From NCBI RefSeq assembly GCF_000763905.1, contig NZ_JRKN01000025.1, forward strand, positions 1 to 49,259: a DNA stretch of 49,259 bases, read 5' to 3'. This DNA comes from Paracoccus halophilus (lineage in GTDB: Bacteria > Pseudomonadota > Alphaproteobacteria > Rhodobacterales > Rhodobacteraceae). Positions 19,915-34,920 of this stretch are shown one piece after another. Position 1 is the first letter of the stretch; the number at the start of each line of letters is the position of its first letter. The notes under the pieces were generated by a model that saw only the letters and a list, made by a program, of their open reading frames with translations, made no database searches and was not told where the DNA came from. Both the position numbers and the translations under genes were made by a program.

Positions 19915-20349
19915 ATGATCCTCGGCATCGGGACGGATCTGTGCAATATCGACCGGATCACCGGCACGCTCGAGCGGTTCGGCGACCGCTTCCGCAACCG
20001 CGTCTTCACGGAAACCGAACTGGCCCGGGCGCGCCGCCGCAAGGATGAGGCGGGCACGCTCGCCAAACGCTGGGCCGCCAAGGAGGCCTGCTCAAAGGCG
20101 CTTGGCACCGGGCTGGCCATGGGCATCAGCTGGAAGGACATGGCGGTCGGCAACCTGCGGACGGGCCAGCCCACAATGGAGCTGACCGGCTGGGCGGCCG
20201 AACGTCTTGCCGCGATGACGCCGCCCGGCCACCGCGCCCATGTCCATGTCACCCTGACCGACGATCACCCCTGGGCACAGGCCTTCGTGGTGATCGAAGC
20301 CCTTCCCATGGGCGTGAACGCGGCGCCGAAACCCGGCACAAGCGCTTGA
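19915..20349 (+). CDS. acpS: Holo-[acyl-carrier-protein] synthase
   Basis: AcpS transfers the 4'-phosphopantetheine arm from CoA to apo-ACP. The 144-residue protein carries the Mg2+-binding [12 protein letters not shown] near the N-terminus and the second motif [17 protein letters not shown] (metal-binding Glu). Length is normal for the single-domain AcpS family. It follows pdxJ by 31 bases and precedes lepB. Confidence 0.96.
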   Translation: MILGIGTDLCNIDRITGTLERFGDRFRNRVFTETELARARRRKDEAGTLAKRWAAKEACSKALGTGLAMGISWKDMAVGNLRTGQPTMELTGWAAERLAAMTPPGHRAHVHVTLTDDHPWAQAFVVIEALPMGVNAAPKPGTSA

Positions 20350-20406
20350 CTTTGCCATATCGCGCAGCCCATGAACGCGCGAATTTCGCATGAGGGAACG
20401 GCATCC

Positions 20407-21198
20407 ATGGCCAAAAGCGACGCCCGCAAGGATGGGGGCATCTGGGAAACGATCAAGACCATCTTTTGGGCTTTGGTGATCGCGGGCGTGTTCCGCACGC
20501 TGTTCTTCCAGCCCTTCTGGATCCCCTCGGGCTCGATGAAGGACACGCTGCTGATCGGCGATTTCCTGTTCGTCAACAAGATGGCCTATGGCTATTCGCG
20601 CGTCTCCTGCCCGTTCGAGATGTGCCCGATCTCCGGCCGCATCCTCGGATCGGAACCGGAACGGGGCGATGTCGTGGTCTTCCGCCACCCGACGCGCGGC
20701 GACGATTTCATCAAGCGCGTGATCGGCCTGCCCGGCGACCGCGTGCAGATGAAAAACGGCCTTCTGTGGATCAACGGCCAGGAAGTCCCGCAGACCCCCG
20801 CCGGCACCTTCACCGAGCTGAACGAGCCGCAGGGCCCGCAGCAGGGCCTGCCGAAATGCGCCAATCAACCCGCCCTTCAGGGTGGCCAGTGCGAAAAGCC
20901 GCGCTATACCGAAACGCTGCCCAATGGCGTCAGCCACAGCGTACTGAACATCTTTGACGGCGGGCCGGGCGACAATACCGGCGAATTCACCGTCCCCGAG
21001 GGCAATTACTTCTTCATGGGCGACAATCGCGACAATTCCGGCGATTCGCGCTGGCCGGCGGCGACCGGCGGCGTCGGCATGGTGCCGGCCGAATTCCTGA
21101 TCGGCCGCGCGGACCGGATCATGTTCTCCTCGGCCGGGAAATCGCTGCTGTATTTCTGGACCTGGCGCGGGGACCGCTTCTTCAAGGCGGTCGAGTAA
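20407..21198 (+). CDS. lepB: Signal peptidase I
   Basis: LepB cleaves signal peptides from exported proteins on the outer face of the inner membrane. It has 263 residues with one N-terminal TM helix (about 17-35), the nucleophile Ser in [10 protein letters not shown], the general-base Lys in [13 protein letters not shown], and the box [15 protein letters not shown] at 20407 follows GGGAACGGC and gives the typical short cytosolic N-terminus; an earlier in-frame ATG (20371) is less plausible. It is the first gene of lepB-rnc-era. Confidence 0.96.
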   Translation: MAKSDARKDGGIWETIKTIFWALVIAGVFRTLFFQPFWIPSGSMKDTLLIGDFLFVNKMAYGYSRVSCPFEMCPISGRILGSEPERGDVVVFRHPTRGDDFIKRVIGLPGDRVQMKNGLLWINGQEVPQTPAGTFTELNEPQGPQQGLPKCANQPALQGGQCEKPRYTETLPNGVSHSVLNIFDGGPGDNTGEFTVPEGNYFFMGDNRDNSGDSRWPAATGGVGMVPAEFLIGRADRIMFSSAGKSLLYFWTWRGDRFFKAVE

Positions 21199-21242
21199 GG
21201 GATGAATTGCCGCGGCGCCTGCTGCCGTGGCAGGATCGGGCG

Positions 21243-21932
21243 ATGAAGATATCCACCGAACTGCGCGCATTCTCGAAACGGCTAGGGCACGATTTCGCGC
21301 GCCCAGAACTGTTGCAGCGCGCGCTGACCCATGGCTCGATCTCGACCGCGACGCGGCCCGACAATCAGCGGCTGGAATTTCTGGGCGACCGGGTGCTGGG
21401 CCTGACCATGGCCGAGGCGCTGTTTTCCGCCGACCGCGCCGCGACCGAGGGCCAGCTGGCGCCGCGCTACAATGCGCTGGTCAAGGGCGAGACCTGCGCC
21501 GCCATCGCCCGCCAGATCGGCCTGGGCGAGGTTCTGAAGCTGGGCCGTTCGGAAATGCTGTCCGGCGGGCGCCGTAAGGAGGCGCTGCTGGCCGACGCGA
21601 TGGAGGCGGTGCTGGCCGCCGTCTATCTGGATGCCGGGTTCGAGGTCGCGCGGCAGGTCATCCTGACCCTCTGGGCCGATCGGCTGGACAATGTCGATGA
21701 CGATGCGCGCGACGCCAAGACCGCCTTGCAGGAATGGGCGCAGGCCAATGGCATGAGCCCGCCGCGCTACGTCCAGACCGCACGCTCCGGCCCCGACCAC
21801 GCGCCGGAATTCGAAATCACCGTCCGGCTGGATGACGGGCGCGAAGCCCATGCCAGCGGCAAGGGCACCAAACGCAGCATCGAACAGGCGGCCGCGCAGG
21901 CGCTGCTCGACCGCATCGAGGGATCGACATGA
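21243..21932 (+). CDS. rnc: Ribonuclease III
   Basis: RNase III cleaves double-stranded RNA in rRNA and mRNA processing. The 229-residue protein has the RIIID signature [14 protein letters not shown], the second metal site in [16 protein letters not shown], and a C-terminal dsRNA-binding domain ([14 protein letters not shown] onward, ending [17 protein letters not shown]). The stop overlaps the era start as ATGA. Confidence 0.97.
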   Translation: MKISTELRAFSKRLGHDFARPELLQRALTHGSISTATRPDNQRLEFLGDRVLGLTMAEALFSADRAATEGQLAPRYNALVKGETCAAIARQIGLGEVLKLGRSEMLSGGRRKEALLADAMEAVLAAVYLDAGFEVARQVILTLWADRLDNVDDDARDAKTALQEWAQANGMSPPRYVQTARSGPDHAPEFEITVRLDDGREAHASGKGTKRSIEQAAAQALLDRIEGST

Positions 21933-22840
21933 CCGAAACACGCGCGGGCTTCGCGGCCCTGATCGGCGAACCCAATGCCGGCAAGTCCACCCTGCTCAAC
22001 CGCATGGTCGGGGCCAAGGTCAGCATCGTTACCCACAAGGTCCAGACCACCCGCGCCCGCATCCGCGGCATCGCCATGCACGGGCCGGCGCAGATCGTCT
22101 TTGTCGACACGCCGGGCATCTTTCGCCCGCGCCGGCGGCTGGATCGCTCGATGGTCAAGGCGGCCTGGGGCGGCGCGGCCGATGCCGACGTGATCCTGCT
22201 CTTGGTCGAGGCTCATCGCGGCCTGACCGAGGGCGCGCAGGCGATCATCGCGCAGTTGCGCGACCATGCCGGCCAGATCCCGGTGGCGCTGGTCATCAAC
22301 AAGATCGACCGGGTGAAGTCGGAAACCCTGCTGGCCCTGTCGCAGCAGCTCAACGAAAGCTACGATTTCGTCGCGACCTTCATGGTCTCGGCCGAAAAGG
22401 GCTATGGCTGCGCCGATCTGATGGACTGGCTGGCCGGACAGGTCCCCGCCGGGCCATGGCTCTACCCCGAGGATCAGGTGGCCGATCTGCCCATGCGCAT
22501 GATCGCGGCCGAGATCACCCGCGAAAAGCTGACCCTGCGCCTGCACGAGGAAATCCCCTATCAGCTGACGGTCGAGACCGAAAAATGGGAAGAGCGCAAG
22601 GACGGCTCGGCCCGCGTGGATCAGATCGTCTATGTCGCCCGCCCCGGCCACAAGGGCATCGTTCTGGGCAAGGGCGGCGAAACGATCAAGGCCGTCGGCC
22701 AAGCCGCCCGCGCCGAGCTGACCGAATTCATGGGCCGCCCAGTGCATCTGTTCCTGCAGGTCAAGGTGCGCGAGAACTGGCTGGACGAGGCCGAGCGTTA
22801 CAGCGAAATGGGTCTGGACTTCCGCGACGGCGATGCCTGA
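21929..22840 (+). CDS. era: GTPase Era
   Basis: Era is a ribosome-assembly GTPase that binds the 3' end of 16S rRNA. G1 is [13 protein letters not shown]3 is DTPGI, G4 is NKID, and the C-terminal KH domain has the [13 protein letters not shown] loop. Its 303 residues are normal. It is translationally coupled to rnc (ATGA) and overlaps the DUF1491 gene by eight bases. Confidence 0.97.
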   Translation: MTETRAGFAALIGEPNAGKSTLLNRMVGAKVSIVTHKVQTTRARIRGIAMHGPAQIVFVDTPGIFRPRRRLDRSMVKAAWGGAADADVILLLVEAHRGLTEGAQAIIAQLRDHAGQIPVALVINKIDRVKSETLLALSQQLNESYDFVATFMVSAEKGYGCADLMDWLAGQVPAGPWLYPEDQVADLPMRMIAAEITREKLTLRLHEEIPYQLTVETEKWEERKDGSARVDQIVYVARPGHKGIVLGKGGETIKAVGQAARAELTEFMGRPVHLFLQVKVRENWLDEAERYSEMGLDFRDGDA

Positions 22841-23168
22841 GGCCCGCCTTGCCGCCGGCATCTGGGTGGCGGCCTATCTGCGGCGCCTGTCGCTGGCCGA
22901 TATCCCGGCCTATGTGGCCCGCCACGGCGATGACACGGCCGGCGCGGTGATGGTGAAATGCGCCACGCTGGACGGGCGCGCCAGCCTGTGGAGCCGGGAA
23001 TGGGATCTGGAAAGCGACCGGCGCCAGTGGCTTCGCCTGTCCGAGGGCGACGAGCGCGAGATCGACGCCCAGATCGCCCGCAGCACCGCCCGCGACCCCG
23101 ATCTCTGGGTGATCGAGATCGAAAGCCGGGGCGGCCGGACGCTGCTGGACGAGCCGGGCCTGGCCTGA
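22833..23168 (+). CDS. DUF1491 family protein
   Basis: A 111-residue alphaproteobacterial protein with the family pattern: LAAGIWVAAYLRRL at the N-terminus, a GAVMVKCATLDGRASLW strand pair, and a C-terminal DPDLWVIEIESRGGRTLLDEP. Function is unknown. It overlaps era by eight bases, so it is probably translated from the same message. Confidence 0.85.
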   Translation: MPEARLAAGIWVAAYLRRLSLADIPAYVARHGDDTAGAVMVKCATLDGRASLWSREWDLESDRRQWLRLSEGDEREIDAQIARSTARDPDLWVIEIESRGGRTLLDEPGLA

Positions 23169-23212
23169 TCCCCGGCAAAGCCCGGCAAGCCGCTAAATCT
23201 TGTGTCTTTCCC

Positions 23213-25709
<2,497 letters not shown>

Positions 25710-25934
25710 CGGCCAGTCGGGGCGATCCGCGCCCCGGCAGGCGGCAGGGCAGTTTGACCGCGGCCGAATATTGTTGCTTGGATGTCGCGCTTTTCGCGGC
25801 AATGGCTGCAATTTTACAAGTTTCCTTGTAGGCGGAGGGCTGCGGGACTAGGTTGTCTGCTAAGCCAAATGCTTCCTGTGCATTTTCCGGAGCCCAAGCC
25901 CGTGCATCAGGAGACCAACAATCCGGAGTGTCCC

Positions 25935-26645
25935 ATGTACCATGTTTTTCCAAAAGCGATTCTGAGCACAGCCCTTGGCCTCGGGGTCGCCGTCTCGGCC
26001 CATGCCGGCGGCTATGTTCCGCCGGTCGTCGAGGAAACCGTTGTCGTCACCCCCGCCCCCGCCGATTGGCAGGGCGGTTATGCCGGTCTGACCCTTGGCT
26101 ATGCCCTGGCCGGCGATGACGATGTGGGCGTGCGGACGCCCACCGGCTTTGGCACACCGGACGAGCTTGAACTGAGCGGCGTCAATGCCGGCCTGCGGAT
26201 CGGCTATCGCTGGCAGCGCGACCGCTGGGTCTTTGGCCCGGAACTGGGTTTCGAAGCCGGCAATGTCGATGACGATTTCTCGACGGATGGCTACGAAGCG
26301 GAATCGGAAATCAAGAACGTCTTCGCCCTGCGCTTCAAGACCGGCTATGTGCTGGATAACGACATGCTGGTTTACGGCATCATCGGCGCCGCCCGCGCCA
26401 AGATCGATTACAAGGTCGAGGGCACCGGCAGCCACGGCACCATCGGGGTGGATGACGATTACTCGGAAACCGGCTATATCGTCGGCTTCGGCATCGAAAA
26501 GATGATGACCGAGCGCATGTCGCTGACCGGGGAATACGAATACGCCAATTTCGGCAAGGACACGCGCCGCGATGGTCTGGGCGGCTCGACCCAGGCGACG
26601 CCCGATTACCACAATCTGAAAGTGGGTCTGAACTTCCGGTTCTGA
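25935..26645 (+). CDS. Outer-membrane beta-barrel protein
   Basis: A 236-residue exported protein: signal peptide MYHVFPKAILSTALGLGVAVSAHA, a Pro/Val-rich periplasmic linker (about 25-45), then alternating beta-strand pattern from WQGGYAGLTLGYALAG to the C-terminal LKVGLNFRF, whose final Phe is the usual BAM recognition residue. This fits the small eight-stranded OmpA-like/Omp25 barrel type. The start follows GGAG by six bases. A clear terminator follows (26675-26703). Confidence 0.88.
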   Translation: MYHVFPKAILSTALGLGVAVSAHAGGYVPPVVEETVVVTPAPADWQGGYAGLTLGYALAGDDDVGVRTPTGFGTPDELELSGVNAGLRIGYRWQRDRWVFGPELGFEAGNVDDDFSTDGYEAESEIKNVFALRFKTGYVLDNDMLVYGIIGAARAKIDYKVEGTGSHGTIGVDDDYSETGYIVGFGIEKMMTERMSLTGEYEYANFGKDTRRDGLGGSTQATPDYHNLKVGLNFRF

Positions 26646-26674
26646 TCCAGCGAGTTGATCCGGCTCCACGGATG

Positions 26675-26703
26675 AAAGGGTCGCCTTCGGGCGGCCCTTT
26701 TCC
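26675..26703 (+). terminator. Intrinsic terminator after the outer-membrane protein gene
   Basis: GGGTCGCC and GGCGGCCC pair (one G-U) around a TTCG tetraloop, preceded by AAA and followed by TTTTCC. It lies about 33 bases after the stop. Confidence 0.85.
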
Positions 26704-26833
26704 GTTGCCGCGACGATTCCCATGCCATGATCTGGCGAGGGCGGACGGCAGGCCACCGCTTTGGCGCGGGCCGTCCCGGCTGCATCGCGGCAAGGGGCGG
26801 GGCGTGGCCGCTTCCCGGCGTCCCGGCGCCACG

Positions 26834-26863
26834 AAAAAGCGGCCGGCATCGCTGCCGGCCGCT
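26834..26863 (-). terminator. Intrinsic terminator of katG
   Basis: On the minus strand AGCGGCCGGC and GCCGGCCGCT form a perfect 10-bp stem with a six-base loop, followed by TTTTTCG. It lies 25 bases downstream of the katG stop. Confidence 0.93.
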
Positions 26864-26887
26864 CCATCCCTCGGGTTTTCTTGGGTG

Positions 26888-29214
<2,327 letters not shown>

Positions 29215-30174
29215 ATGAACAATATCTCGATGAAACATCTTCGCTATTTCGAGGCACTTGCCCGGCACGGCCATTTCGGCCGCGCCGCCGAGGCCTGCGC
29301 GATCTCGCAGCCGGCATTGTCGCTGCAGATGAAGGAACTTGAGCATATCCTGGGCACGCCGCTGATCGAACGCGGGACGCGGCAGGTCCGGCTGACCGCA
29401 CTTGGCGAAGCCTTTGCCGCCCGCGCGCGCGATATCCTGCGCGCGGTCGATGAACTGGCGCTGCTGGGCCATATGGCCGAGGGGCCGCTGACCGGCCCCC
29501 TGCGCATCGGCGTCATCCCGACCGTCGCGCCCTATCTGCTGCCCGGGGTGGTCAAGGCACTGTCGGCGCGGTTTCCCGGTCTGGACCTGCGCCCGCGCGA
29601 GGCGATCACGCGCCTGCTGATCGACGACCTGACCAAGGGGCGGATGGACACCGCCATCGTCGCCCTGCCGGTTTCCGAACCCATGCTGGTCGAGATGCCC
29701 CTGTTCAGCGAGGAGTTCCTGCTGGTCCGCCCCGGCGAGGACGCGCTCAAACCCGCGCCAAGCGCCGAGATGCTTGGCGAGATGCGCCTGCTGCTGCTGG
29801 ACGAGGGGCATTGCTTCCGCGATCAGGCGCTGTCCTATTGCAAGATGTCGGCCTCGGTCGCGCGCGACATGATGGAGGGCAGTTCGCTTGCCACGCTGGT
29901 GCAGATGGTCGGCGCGGGCATCGGCGTGACGCTGGTCCCGCAGATGGCGATCCCGATCGAGACGCGCTCGGCCTCGGTCTCGGTCACCCGGCTGGCGCCG
30001 CCGCGGCCATCGCGAAAGATCGGCATGATCTGGCGCAAGACCAATCCGCTGGGCGACAGGCTGGAACAGGTCGGGGCGATCGTGCGCGACGTCGCGCTAG
30101 CGACGATCGGCACGGAAACCGGCAGCGGATCGGCGGCTAGCGCGGCGCGGCGGCCCGCGTCAGCCGGTCCCTGA
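29215..30174 (+). CDS. oxyR: Peroxide-sensing LysR-type regulator OxyR
   Basis: A 319-residue LysR-type regulator with an N-terminal winged HTH (RAAEACAISQPALSLQMKEL). The redox pair is visible: Cys200 and Cys209 in DEGHCFRDQALSYC, corresponding to the E. coli OxyR Cys199/Cys208 disulfide that switches it on. Divergence from katG supports the assignment. The C-terminus extends beyond the usual end with a Gly/Ser/Ala-rich tail encoded inside the 3' end of the convergent sua5 gene (38-base overlap). Confidence 0.95.
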   Translation: MNNISMKHLRYFEALARHGHFGRAAEACAISQPALSLQMKELEHILGTPLIERGTRQVRLTALGEAFAARARDILRAVDELALLGHMAEGPLTGPLRIGVIPTVAPYLLPGVVKALSARFPGLDLRPREAITRLLIDDLTKGRMDTAIVALPVSEPMLVEMPLFSEEFLLVRPGEDALKPAPSAEMLGEMRLLLLDEGHCFRDQALSYCKMSASVARDMMEGSSLATLVQMVGAGIGVTLVPQMAIPIETRSASVSVTRLAPPRPSRKIGMIWRKTNPLGDRLEQVGAIVRDVALATIGTETGSGSAASAARRPASAGP

Positions 30175-31135
30175 TCGCCAGACCGATGCCGTGATCGGGG
30201 ATCGGGGCCATCGCGATCATCCCGACCCCGGTCGCATCCGCCTGATGCAGAAGGGCAAAAAGCCGCCGCGCCGCCTCGGCCAGATCGCCGCTTGGGCTGA
30301 GGTCAAAGATGGCGACAGCATCTTCCTGTCCCGGCAGCACCTGCCCGGCAAAGGTGATCAGAACCTCGCCCGGTGCGACCTCGCGCGCATCCAGGCGCAG
30401 CAGCGCATGCGGCGCGTAATGCGAACCCAGCATGCCCGGCGACGGCAGGGCACCGCCGTCACCTGCCGCCGGCGTCCCCACATCGGCAAGCCCGACCCCC
30501 GCCGCCATGGCGATCTGATCGGCGGTGATCACCCCGGCGCGAAGAATGTCGATGCCATCGGCGCGCGCCCGGACCACCGTCGATTCCAGACCGATCTCGG
30601 TCGGGCCGGCATCGATGATCAGCGGCAACTCTGGCCCCAGATCCTCGGCCACATGGCGCGCCGAGGTCGGGCTGATGCGCCCGGAGCTGTTGGCACTTGG
30701 CATGGCCAGCGGCAGGTCGAGCCGGGCGATCAGCCGCTGCGCGAATCCGCGCGGCGCCCGGATCGCTGCCGTCGTCCCGCCGGCCGTCGACATGCGGTCG
30801 ATGGCCGAGTCTTCGCGCAGCGGCAGAACCAGCGTCAGCGGCCCCGGCCAGAACGCCTGCGCCAGCCGCAACGAAAACCTGTCAAACCGCACATAGCGCG
30901 CGGCCATGTCGATATCGGCGACATGCGAGATCAGTGGATTGCGGGCCGGCCGGCGCTTGACGGCATAGATGCGCGCGATCGCCTCGGGCATGGTCGAGAC
31001 ACCGCCAAGCCCGTAGACCGTCTCGGTCGGCAGGGCCACAAGCTGGCCGCTTGCCAGAAGCGCCGCCGCCTCGGTCAGCGCGGCGGGGTCGGCGGCATCC
31101 AGCACCCGGGCACGGCCGGTTTCGGCGCCGCTCAT
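30137..31135 (-). CDS. tsaC: L-threonylcarbamoyladenylate synthase, Sua5 type
   Basis: The enzyme makes threonylcarbamoyl-AMP for the t6A37 modification of ANN-decoding tRNAs. The 332-residue protein has the YrdC/TsaC domain (PTETVYGLGG, KRRPARNPLISHV, LAMPSANSSGRISPT) plus a C-terminal Sua5 domain starting near SPGMLGSHYAPHALL, so it is the long Sua5 form rather than TsaC alone. Its stop lies inside the 3' end of oxyR on the other strand. Confidence 0.95.
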   Translation of the reverse strand: MSGAETGRARVLDAADPAALTEAAALLASGQLVALPTETVYGLGGVSTMPEAIARIYAVKRRPARNPLISHVADIDMAARYVRFDRFSLRLAQAFWPGPLTLVLPLREDSAIDRMSTAGGTTAAIRAPRGFAQRLIARLDLPLAMPSANSSGRISPTSARHVAEDLGPELPLIIDAGPTEIGLESTVVRARADGIDILRAGVITADQIAMAAGVGLADVGTPAAGDGGALPSPGMLGSHYAPHALLRLDAREVAPGEVLITFAGQVLPGQEDAVAIFDLSPSGDLAEAARRLFALLHQADATGVGMIAMAPIPDHGIGLAIRDRLTRAAAPR

Positions 31136-31422
31136 GCGCTGCCTCTGCGGCACTTGCGAAGATGTTGCGATTTCATGACGATCCCTTTTCTTCTGCCCGA
31201 CTGTTAGGAGCGATCCGGCAAGGCGTCAACGCCGCAAAACCCGGCCCGAACCCCGCCCCGGAAGCCCCGGCCGGGTTGAACGGGAACTCCACCTGCAGTT
31301 GTCCAAAAAGGCACCGTGACTTTTTTGCCAAAAGAGCGGATTCTGTTGAGTATGGCGCCGAGTGTTTCATAGGCGTCACGTTCTTATGGTCGAAGTTTTG
31401 GTAGCTAGTATTCGAGGTTAAC

Positions 31423-31623
31423 ATGAACGCCTGGTGGAGCACATCCGTCGCCCTGAACCGCGCGCTTGGAGGCCAGCAGTCCGAGCCGCTTTACTCACGA
31501 GTCTATCGCCAGCCGCCCTCCCTGTGGAGGTCGGTTTTCATGGCCGCGATGGACCGCGCATTCAAGGAACGCGCGCATTGCGAGAACATCCATACACGCT
31601 GGCGTGACATGAGCGGGGTCTAG
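31423..31623 (+). CDS. Small conserved-looking hypothetical protein
   Basis: A 66-residue frame with GAGG five bases before its ATG. It is Trp/Arg-rich (MNAWWSTSVALNRALGG, RVYRQPPSLWRSVFMAAMD) and may form amphipathic helices. I do not recognise a named family. It sits between sua5 and decayed insertion sequences, so it could be a native small gene or a spurious frame; the good ribosome-binding site and protein-like composition favour the former. Confidence 0.45.
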   Translation: MNAWWSTSVALNRALGGQQSEPLYSRVYRQPPSLWRSVFMAAMDRAFKERAHCENIHTRWRDMSGV

Positions 31624-31797
31624 CGACACCCGCTGTTCATCGCCGCGCGAGTGCTGCGGTGCGATCGCTGGCGCGTGACCGGCCGCGGTGGAACGGCATA
31701 TTCGGGACGCCGTCATTCCCTTCCCAGAAGGGGATAAGCCACATGACAAAGGCCATCATCGGGTCGCCGGGCGACCCATCGGGAGCATCGCCCCCGC

Positions 31798-31910
31798 ATC
31801 GCGCCGACGAACCGGCGGATCGAAGCCTCGTTGGGCAAGATGCCGACAACGTCTGTGCGCCGCTTGATCTCGCCGTTCCGGCCTCCTATTGGATTCGTAC
31901 CGCGAAGCTT
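31798..31910 (-). mobile_element. IS256-family transposase remnant
   Basis: On the minus strand a short frame reads RNGEIKRRTDVVGILPNEA then SIRRFVGAM, matching the C-terminal region of IS256-type (mutator) transposases. There is no start, no DDE residues and the frame breaks soon after, so this is a decayed fragment. Confidence 0.75.
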
Positions 31911-32000
31911 CGCGCAATGCTTCCGGAGAAGCTCATTTGGCTGTTTGATCCCACGGTTTGATGCTGTGATCCTTTCGCAGGAATGGAAGAAAGCCTAAAG

Positions 32001-32223
32001 GAACAAGTTCGTCACGGCAGCGCCACGACCACGCACGCCGTCCGAGCAGCAATAATGAGGGCCTGCCCGCCATCGGTCCAAGGGCCGACCCGAATGATCG
32101 CAGGCTTCGTTCGCGCAGCTGAGCCAAGAGCTGGGCATCATCCCCAAAACGGTGGCCAAGTGGCGCAAGCGTGCGACGGTGGAGCACCTGAAAACAGAGC
32201 CGAAAGCGTCGCGTTCAACCGTG
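32001..32223 (+). mobile_element. IS481-family transposase N-terminal remnant, frameshifted
   Basis: Two pieces in different frames reconstruct the N-terminus of an IS481-type transposase: EQVRHGSATTTHAVRAAI (32001-32054) and SFAQLSQELGIIPKTVAKWR plus KRATVEHLKTEPKASRSTVL (32107-32223). About 49 bases of unrelated sequence separate them, where an intact gene would have about 15. The DDE catalytic domain is missing. The next 296 bases up to the tRNA contain no convincing gene. Confidence 0.75.
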
Positions 32224-32519
32224 CTCACCGATATGATGCGATCCTCCCAAACATGGGGAATCAAAACTCAGGCGTCAGGGGAAGCGTCCGAGGCAAACTT
32301 TCATCGAAACGCTTTAGGAAGGTCTGAACGGCCGGGCATGCGCGGGCCGCACCGCAGGGCGCCTATTTCTTGGCTTGGCCCTGCCAAGAAGGCCGGCATA
32401 ACGACCGGGGAACCCATCCGTGGCATTTCCGGGCCGACGCATTTTCCCACTTGCACTCTTGTGGCAGCAACCATATACGACGCTCCACGCGAGCGGCGGA
32501 TACGCTGCAGACCTCCGGT

Positions 32520-32595
<76 letters not shown>

Positions 32596-32928
32596 TATTT
32601 GCGTCTTGCAAGTGCCAGATAGATCTTCCATTAGTGACAGCAGATTGTCCATTTTGTTGGAAAATCTGCATCTGTGAGGGAATCAGAAGCCGGTAGAGAT
32701 CGTTCTGCGGGCTTTATTGCTATGCGCGGGGAAAGCCGAGGGCCATTCCTCCGACGCTCACCGTCAAGACGCCAGATACACTGGTGCGGCAGAGCCGGCC
32801 CGAAGCTGCCATTCGACTATGTGCGCACATGCTGCAACGCAGCGAGCCAAAGCCGCCGTTGAGAGCTTTACAGGTGAATTACGTCAGCGTGGGACAAAAC
32901 CAGCGTTTGACACGCCTTCCGAGGCTTC
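32596..32928. other. Intergenic, no gene supported
   Basis: About 330 bases between tRNA-Ala and the PepSY terminator. Short open frames exist on both strands but none has a good ribosome-binding site or recognisable content. Nothing assignable was seen. Confidence 0.5.
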
Positions 32929-32959
32929 AAAAAGCAGGCGCCCGGGTGCCGGGCGCCTG
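32929..32959 (-). terminator. Intrinsic terminator of the PepSY gene
   Basis: On the minus strand CAGGCGCCCGG and CCGGGCGCCTG form a perfect 11-bp stem with a three-base loop, followed by C and TTTTT. It lies seven bases after the PepSY stop codon. Confidence 0.9.
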
Positions 32960-32966
32960 TATGGGG

Positions 32967-34314
32967 TCATGCGAGCTTTTTCTGCCGGGCCGTAACGTAG
33001 ACAACGCTTTCGACGGTTGCGAGCACCAGTATCGACAGACCGACCAGGAGAAAGAACACCCCAGCCGCCGCAGCCATCAACAACAGCGTACGCGGTATGC
33101 GCCAGTCGGTAGGGACTTGGGGGACGCCAAGTATTCCGGAGGGGCGGCGTTTCCACCACATCGTGGCGCCTGACAGGCACAGAGCGACCATGGCGAAGCA
33201 GGCGAGCAGCAGCACGATCTGGTTTGCCAGCCCCCATTCCTGCCCCATATGGACCGAGATTCCCCATTCGGCCCAGCGGCCGAGCGTGCCGAGGTCCGAA
33301 AGGCCGGCATCGTAGAGCACCGCGCCGCTGTACTGGTGGAGGTGGATCACCCGCTCGTAGGTGATGTCGTTGGGATAGACCGAGGCAGTAAAAACACCCT
33401 CGGCGCCCTTCGGCATTGAGACGGCATAGCCTAGCACGATACCCAGGCCCTCCACCGTCGCAACCACCTGATCGAGCGTCAGCGGTATGCCCGAGGCCGT
33501 GCCGGAGAGCGGCACCGGCTGTTTCTCTATGATCCAGGGCGCGCGATCGGTGGCCTCGGAGAGCGGGACGGTCGACATCGGCAGGCCGGACCAGAAGCCC
33601 TCGGGCATGCCGAGGCCGAGCGAGTTGGCATAATCATAGAACTTGCTCCCCCAGACCGCGGACCAGGGCAGGCCGGTCAGGGCGAGGAAGACGATGAAGA
33701 CGCCGGTATAGATGCCCGTCACCGCGTGCAGGTCCCGCCACCAGGGACGGCCCCGCCTGGCCTTGATGGTGGTTGTGCCGAGACCCTTGCCGCGGGCCCA
33801 CCACAGATAGATGCCCGAGGCGACCAGCAGCACCATCCAGCCTGCGGCCATCTCAATCAGGCGTTGCCGACCCAGCCGACATATTCCAGCGAATGCAGCT
33901 TGCGGACAACATACATCGCCGGGCTGCCCGCGGCGCCGCCGTCCCAGAGCGTGCCCAGCACCTCGCCGGTTAGGGGTTCACGAATATTGTGTCCTTCAGG
34001 CCGTCCTCGCCGAGGATGTCGACCTCCGCGCTGCGGTTCGCGGCGGCGGGCGGGGTATAGGCCTTCACCTCGCCCGGATGGGCGTCCAGCACAGCGGCGG
34101 CGAGGACGGTCAGGGTGAGTTGCGAAGACGTCGGCTCGACGAAGCGCAGCCGGGAATGGGCGGCATCGTTGATTTCGTCCTTGAAGAGGTAGATGGCGCC
34201 GGTGATCGCGAGGATCACCACGAAGGGCAAGATCACCAGCCCGGCGATGAAGTGCCAGCGCCACATGGCGCGGTAGAGCGCGGCCGATGCCGCGCATGGG
34301 GTCATTTCCGTCAT
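32967..34314 (-). pseudogene. PepSY-TM membrane protein, two frameshifts
   Basis: The three frames together spell a PepSY-associated TM protein (PiuB/iron-uptake type): N-terminal MTEMTPCAASAALYRAMWRW with first TM and the GAIYLFKDEIN motif, a middle piece PLTGEVLGTLWDGG to LEYVGWVGNA, and the C-terminal part MAAGWMVLLVASGIYLWW to the end with HLHQYSGAVLYDAG and three TM helices. Continuity is lost twice, at the C run of AACCCCTAACC (33973-33976, plus coordinates) and at GCCTGATT (33860-33861); one added C at each restores the frame. These proteins accompany siderophore or corrinoid TonB receptors and are thought to reduce or export metal ligands. Either the gene has decayed or two homopolymer bases are missing from the sequence. 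Confidence 0.85.
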
Positions 34315-34413
34315 GAGACAATTCCGATTGGCCCGGCCGAAGGGCGGGCATGAGAAGGGGGCTCCGGGCAGGGTAGGCCCGGAGCGGTTCCGCGAAAGCA
34401 TGGCGCGCGGCCG

Positions 34414-34809
34414 TCAGACGGGAACCGGCGGCGCCCTCGGGGAATGACGGAGGTTGCGCGCCTGCGCGGCGCGGTGGAGGTCGTCGTAACACCGCCACGC
34501 CTCATGCGGTTCAAGCAGGAGGAAGCGGCCTTCATGGATGCTTATGGGGGCTTTGGGCAAGCTGTGGCAGAGCGGACAGCGGTACTCAGCATCGCCCCCC
34601 TTGCCGCAAAGGTCGCCGAGGACGCTGCCATAGACCATTGCATAGGCCTGAAGCTCAACAGTCGCGCGATCCGGCGCCATGAGCGCGGCAGAAATCGCGC
34701 TCGACAATGCCATGATCACGCCGAGGGACATGACTAGCGCAAGAGTCACCTGTTTTCGTATGGCAGCCTTATGGCACCGACAGGGCGTAAACAGAAGATC
34801 CGAATTCAT
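34414..34809 (-). CDS. DUF2946-like small membrane protein
   Basis: A 131-residue protein with one hydrophobic segment (VTLALVMSLGVIMALSSAISA) and a cysteine pair in RCPLCHSLPKAP, preceded by another Cys in VLGDLCGKGG. This layout resembles DUF2946 proteins found beside TonB receptors and PepSY genes; the CxxCH may bind metal or, less likely, heme. ATG at 34809 follows AGGGG. It lies 99 bases upstream of the PepSY gene on the same strand, consistent with one operon, and is divergent from the riboswitch. Confidence 0.65.
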   Translation of the reverse strand: MNSDLLFTPCRCHKAAIRKQVTLALVMSLGVIMALSSAISAALMAPDRATVELQAYAMVYGSVLGDLCGKGGDAEYRCPLCHSLPKAPISIHEGRFLLLEPHEAWRCYDDLHRAAQARNLRHSPRAPPVPV

Positions 34810-34920
34810 CTGCCCCTGCGCAAGCTGGTCCGTTCGTCGCCGAAGCGAACAGTATTCGCAAGAGATCAGTCGTATTAAGAGCAATTGTCGAATCCAATTT
34901 ACAAAGAGGGGCGCCGTTGA

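Noticed and set aside
25718..25736. Terminator after gyrB
   Set aside because: CGGGGCG/CGCCCCG pairs well but there is no T-run downstream.
31743..31961. Possible small gene overlapping the IS256 remnant
   Set aside because: The opposite strand clearly encodes a transposase fragment, so this frame is a shadow despite an acceptable ribosome-binding site.
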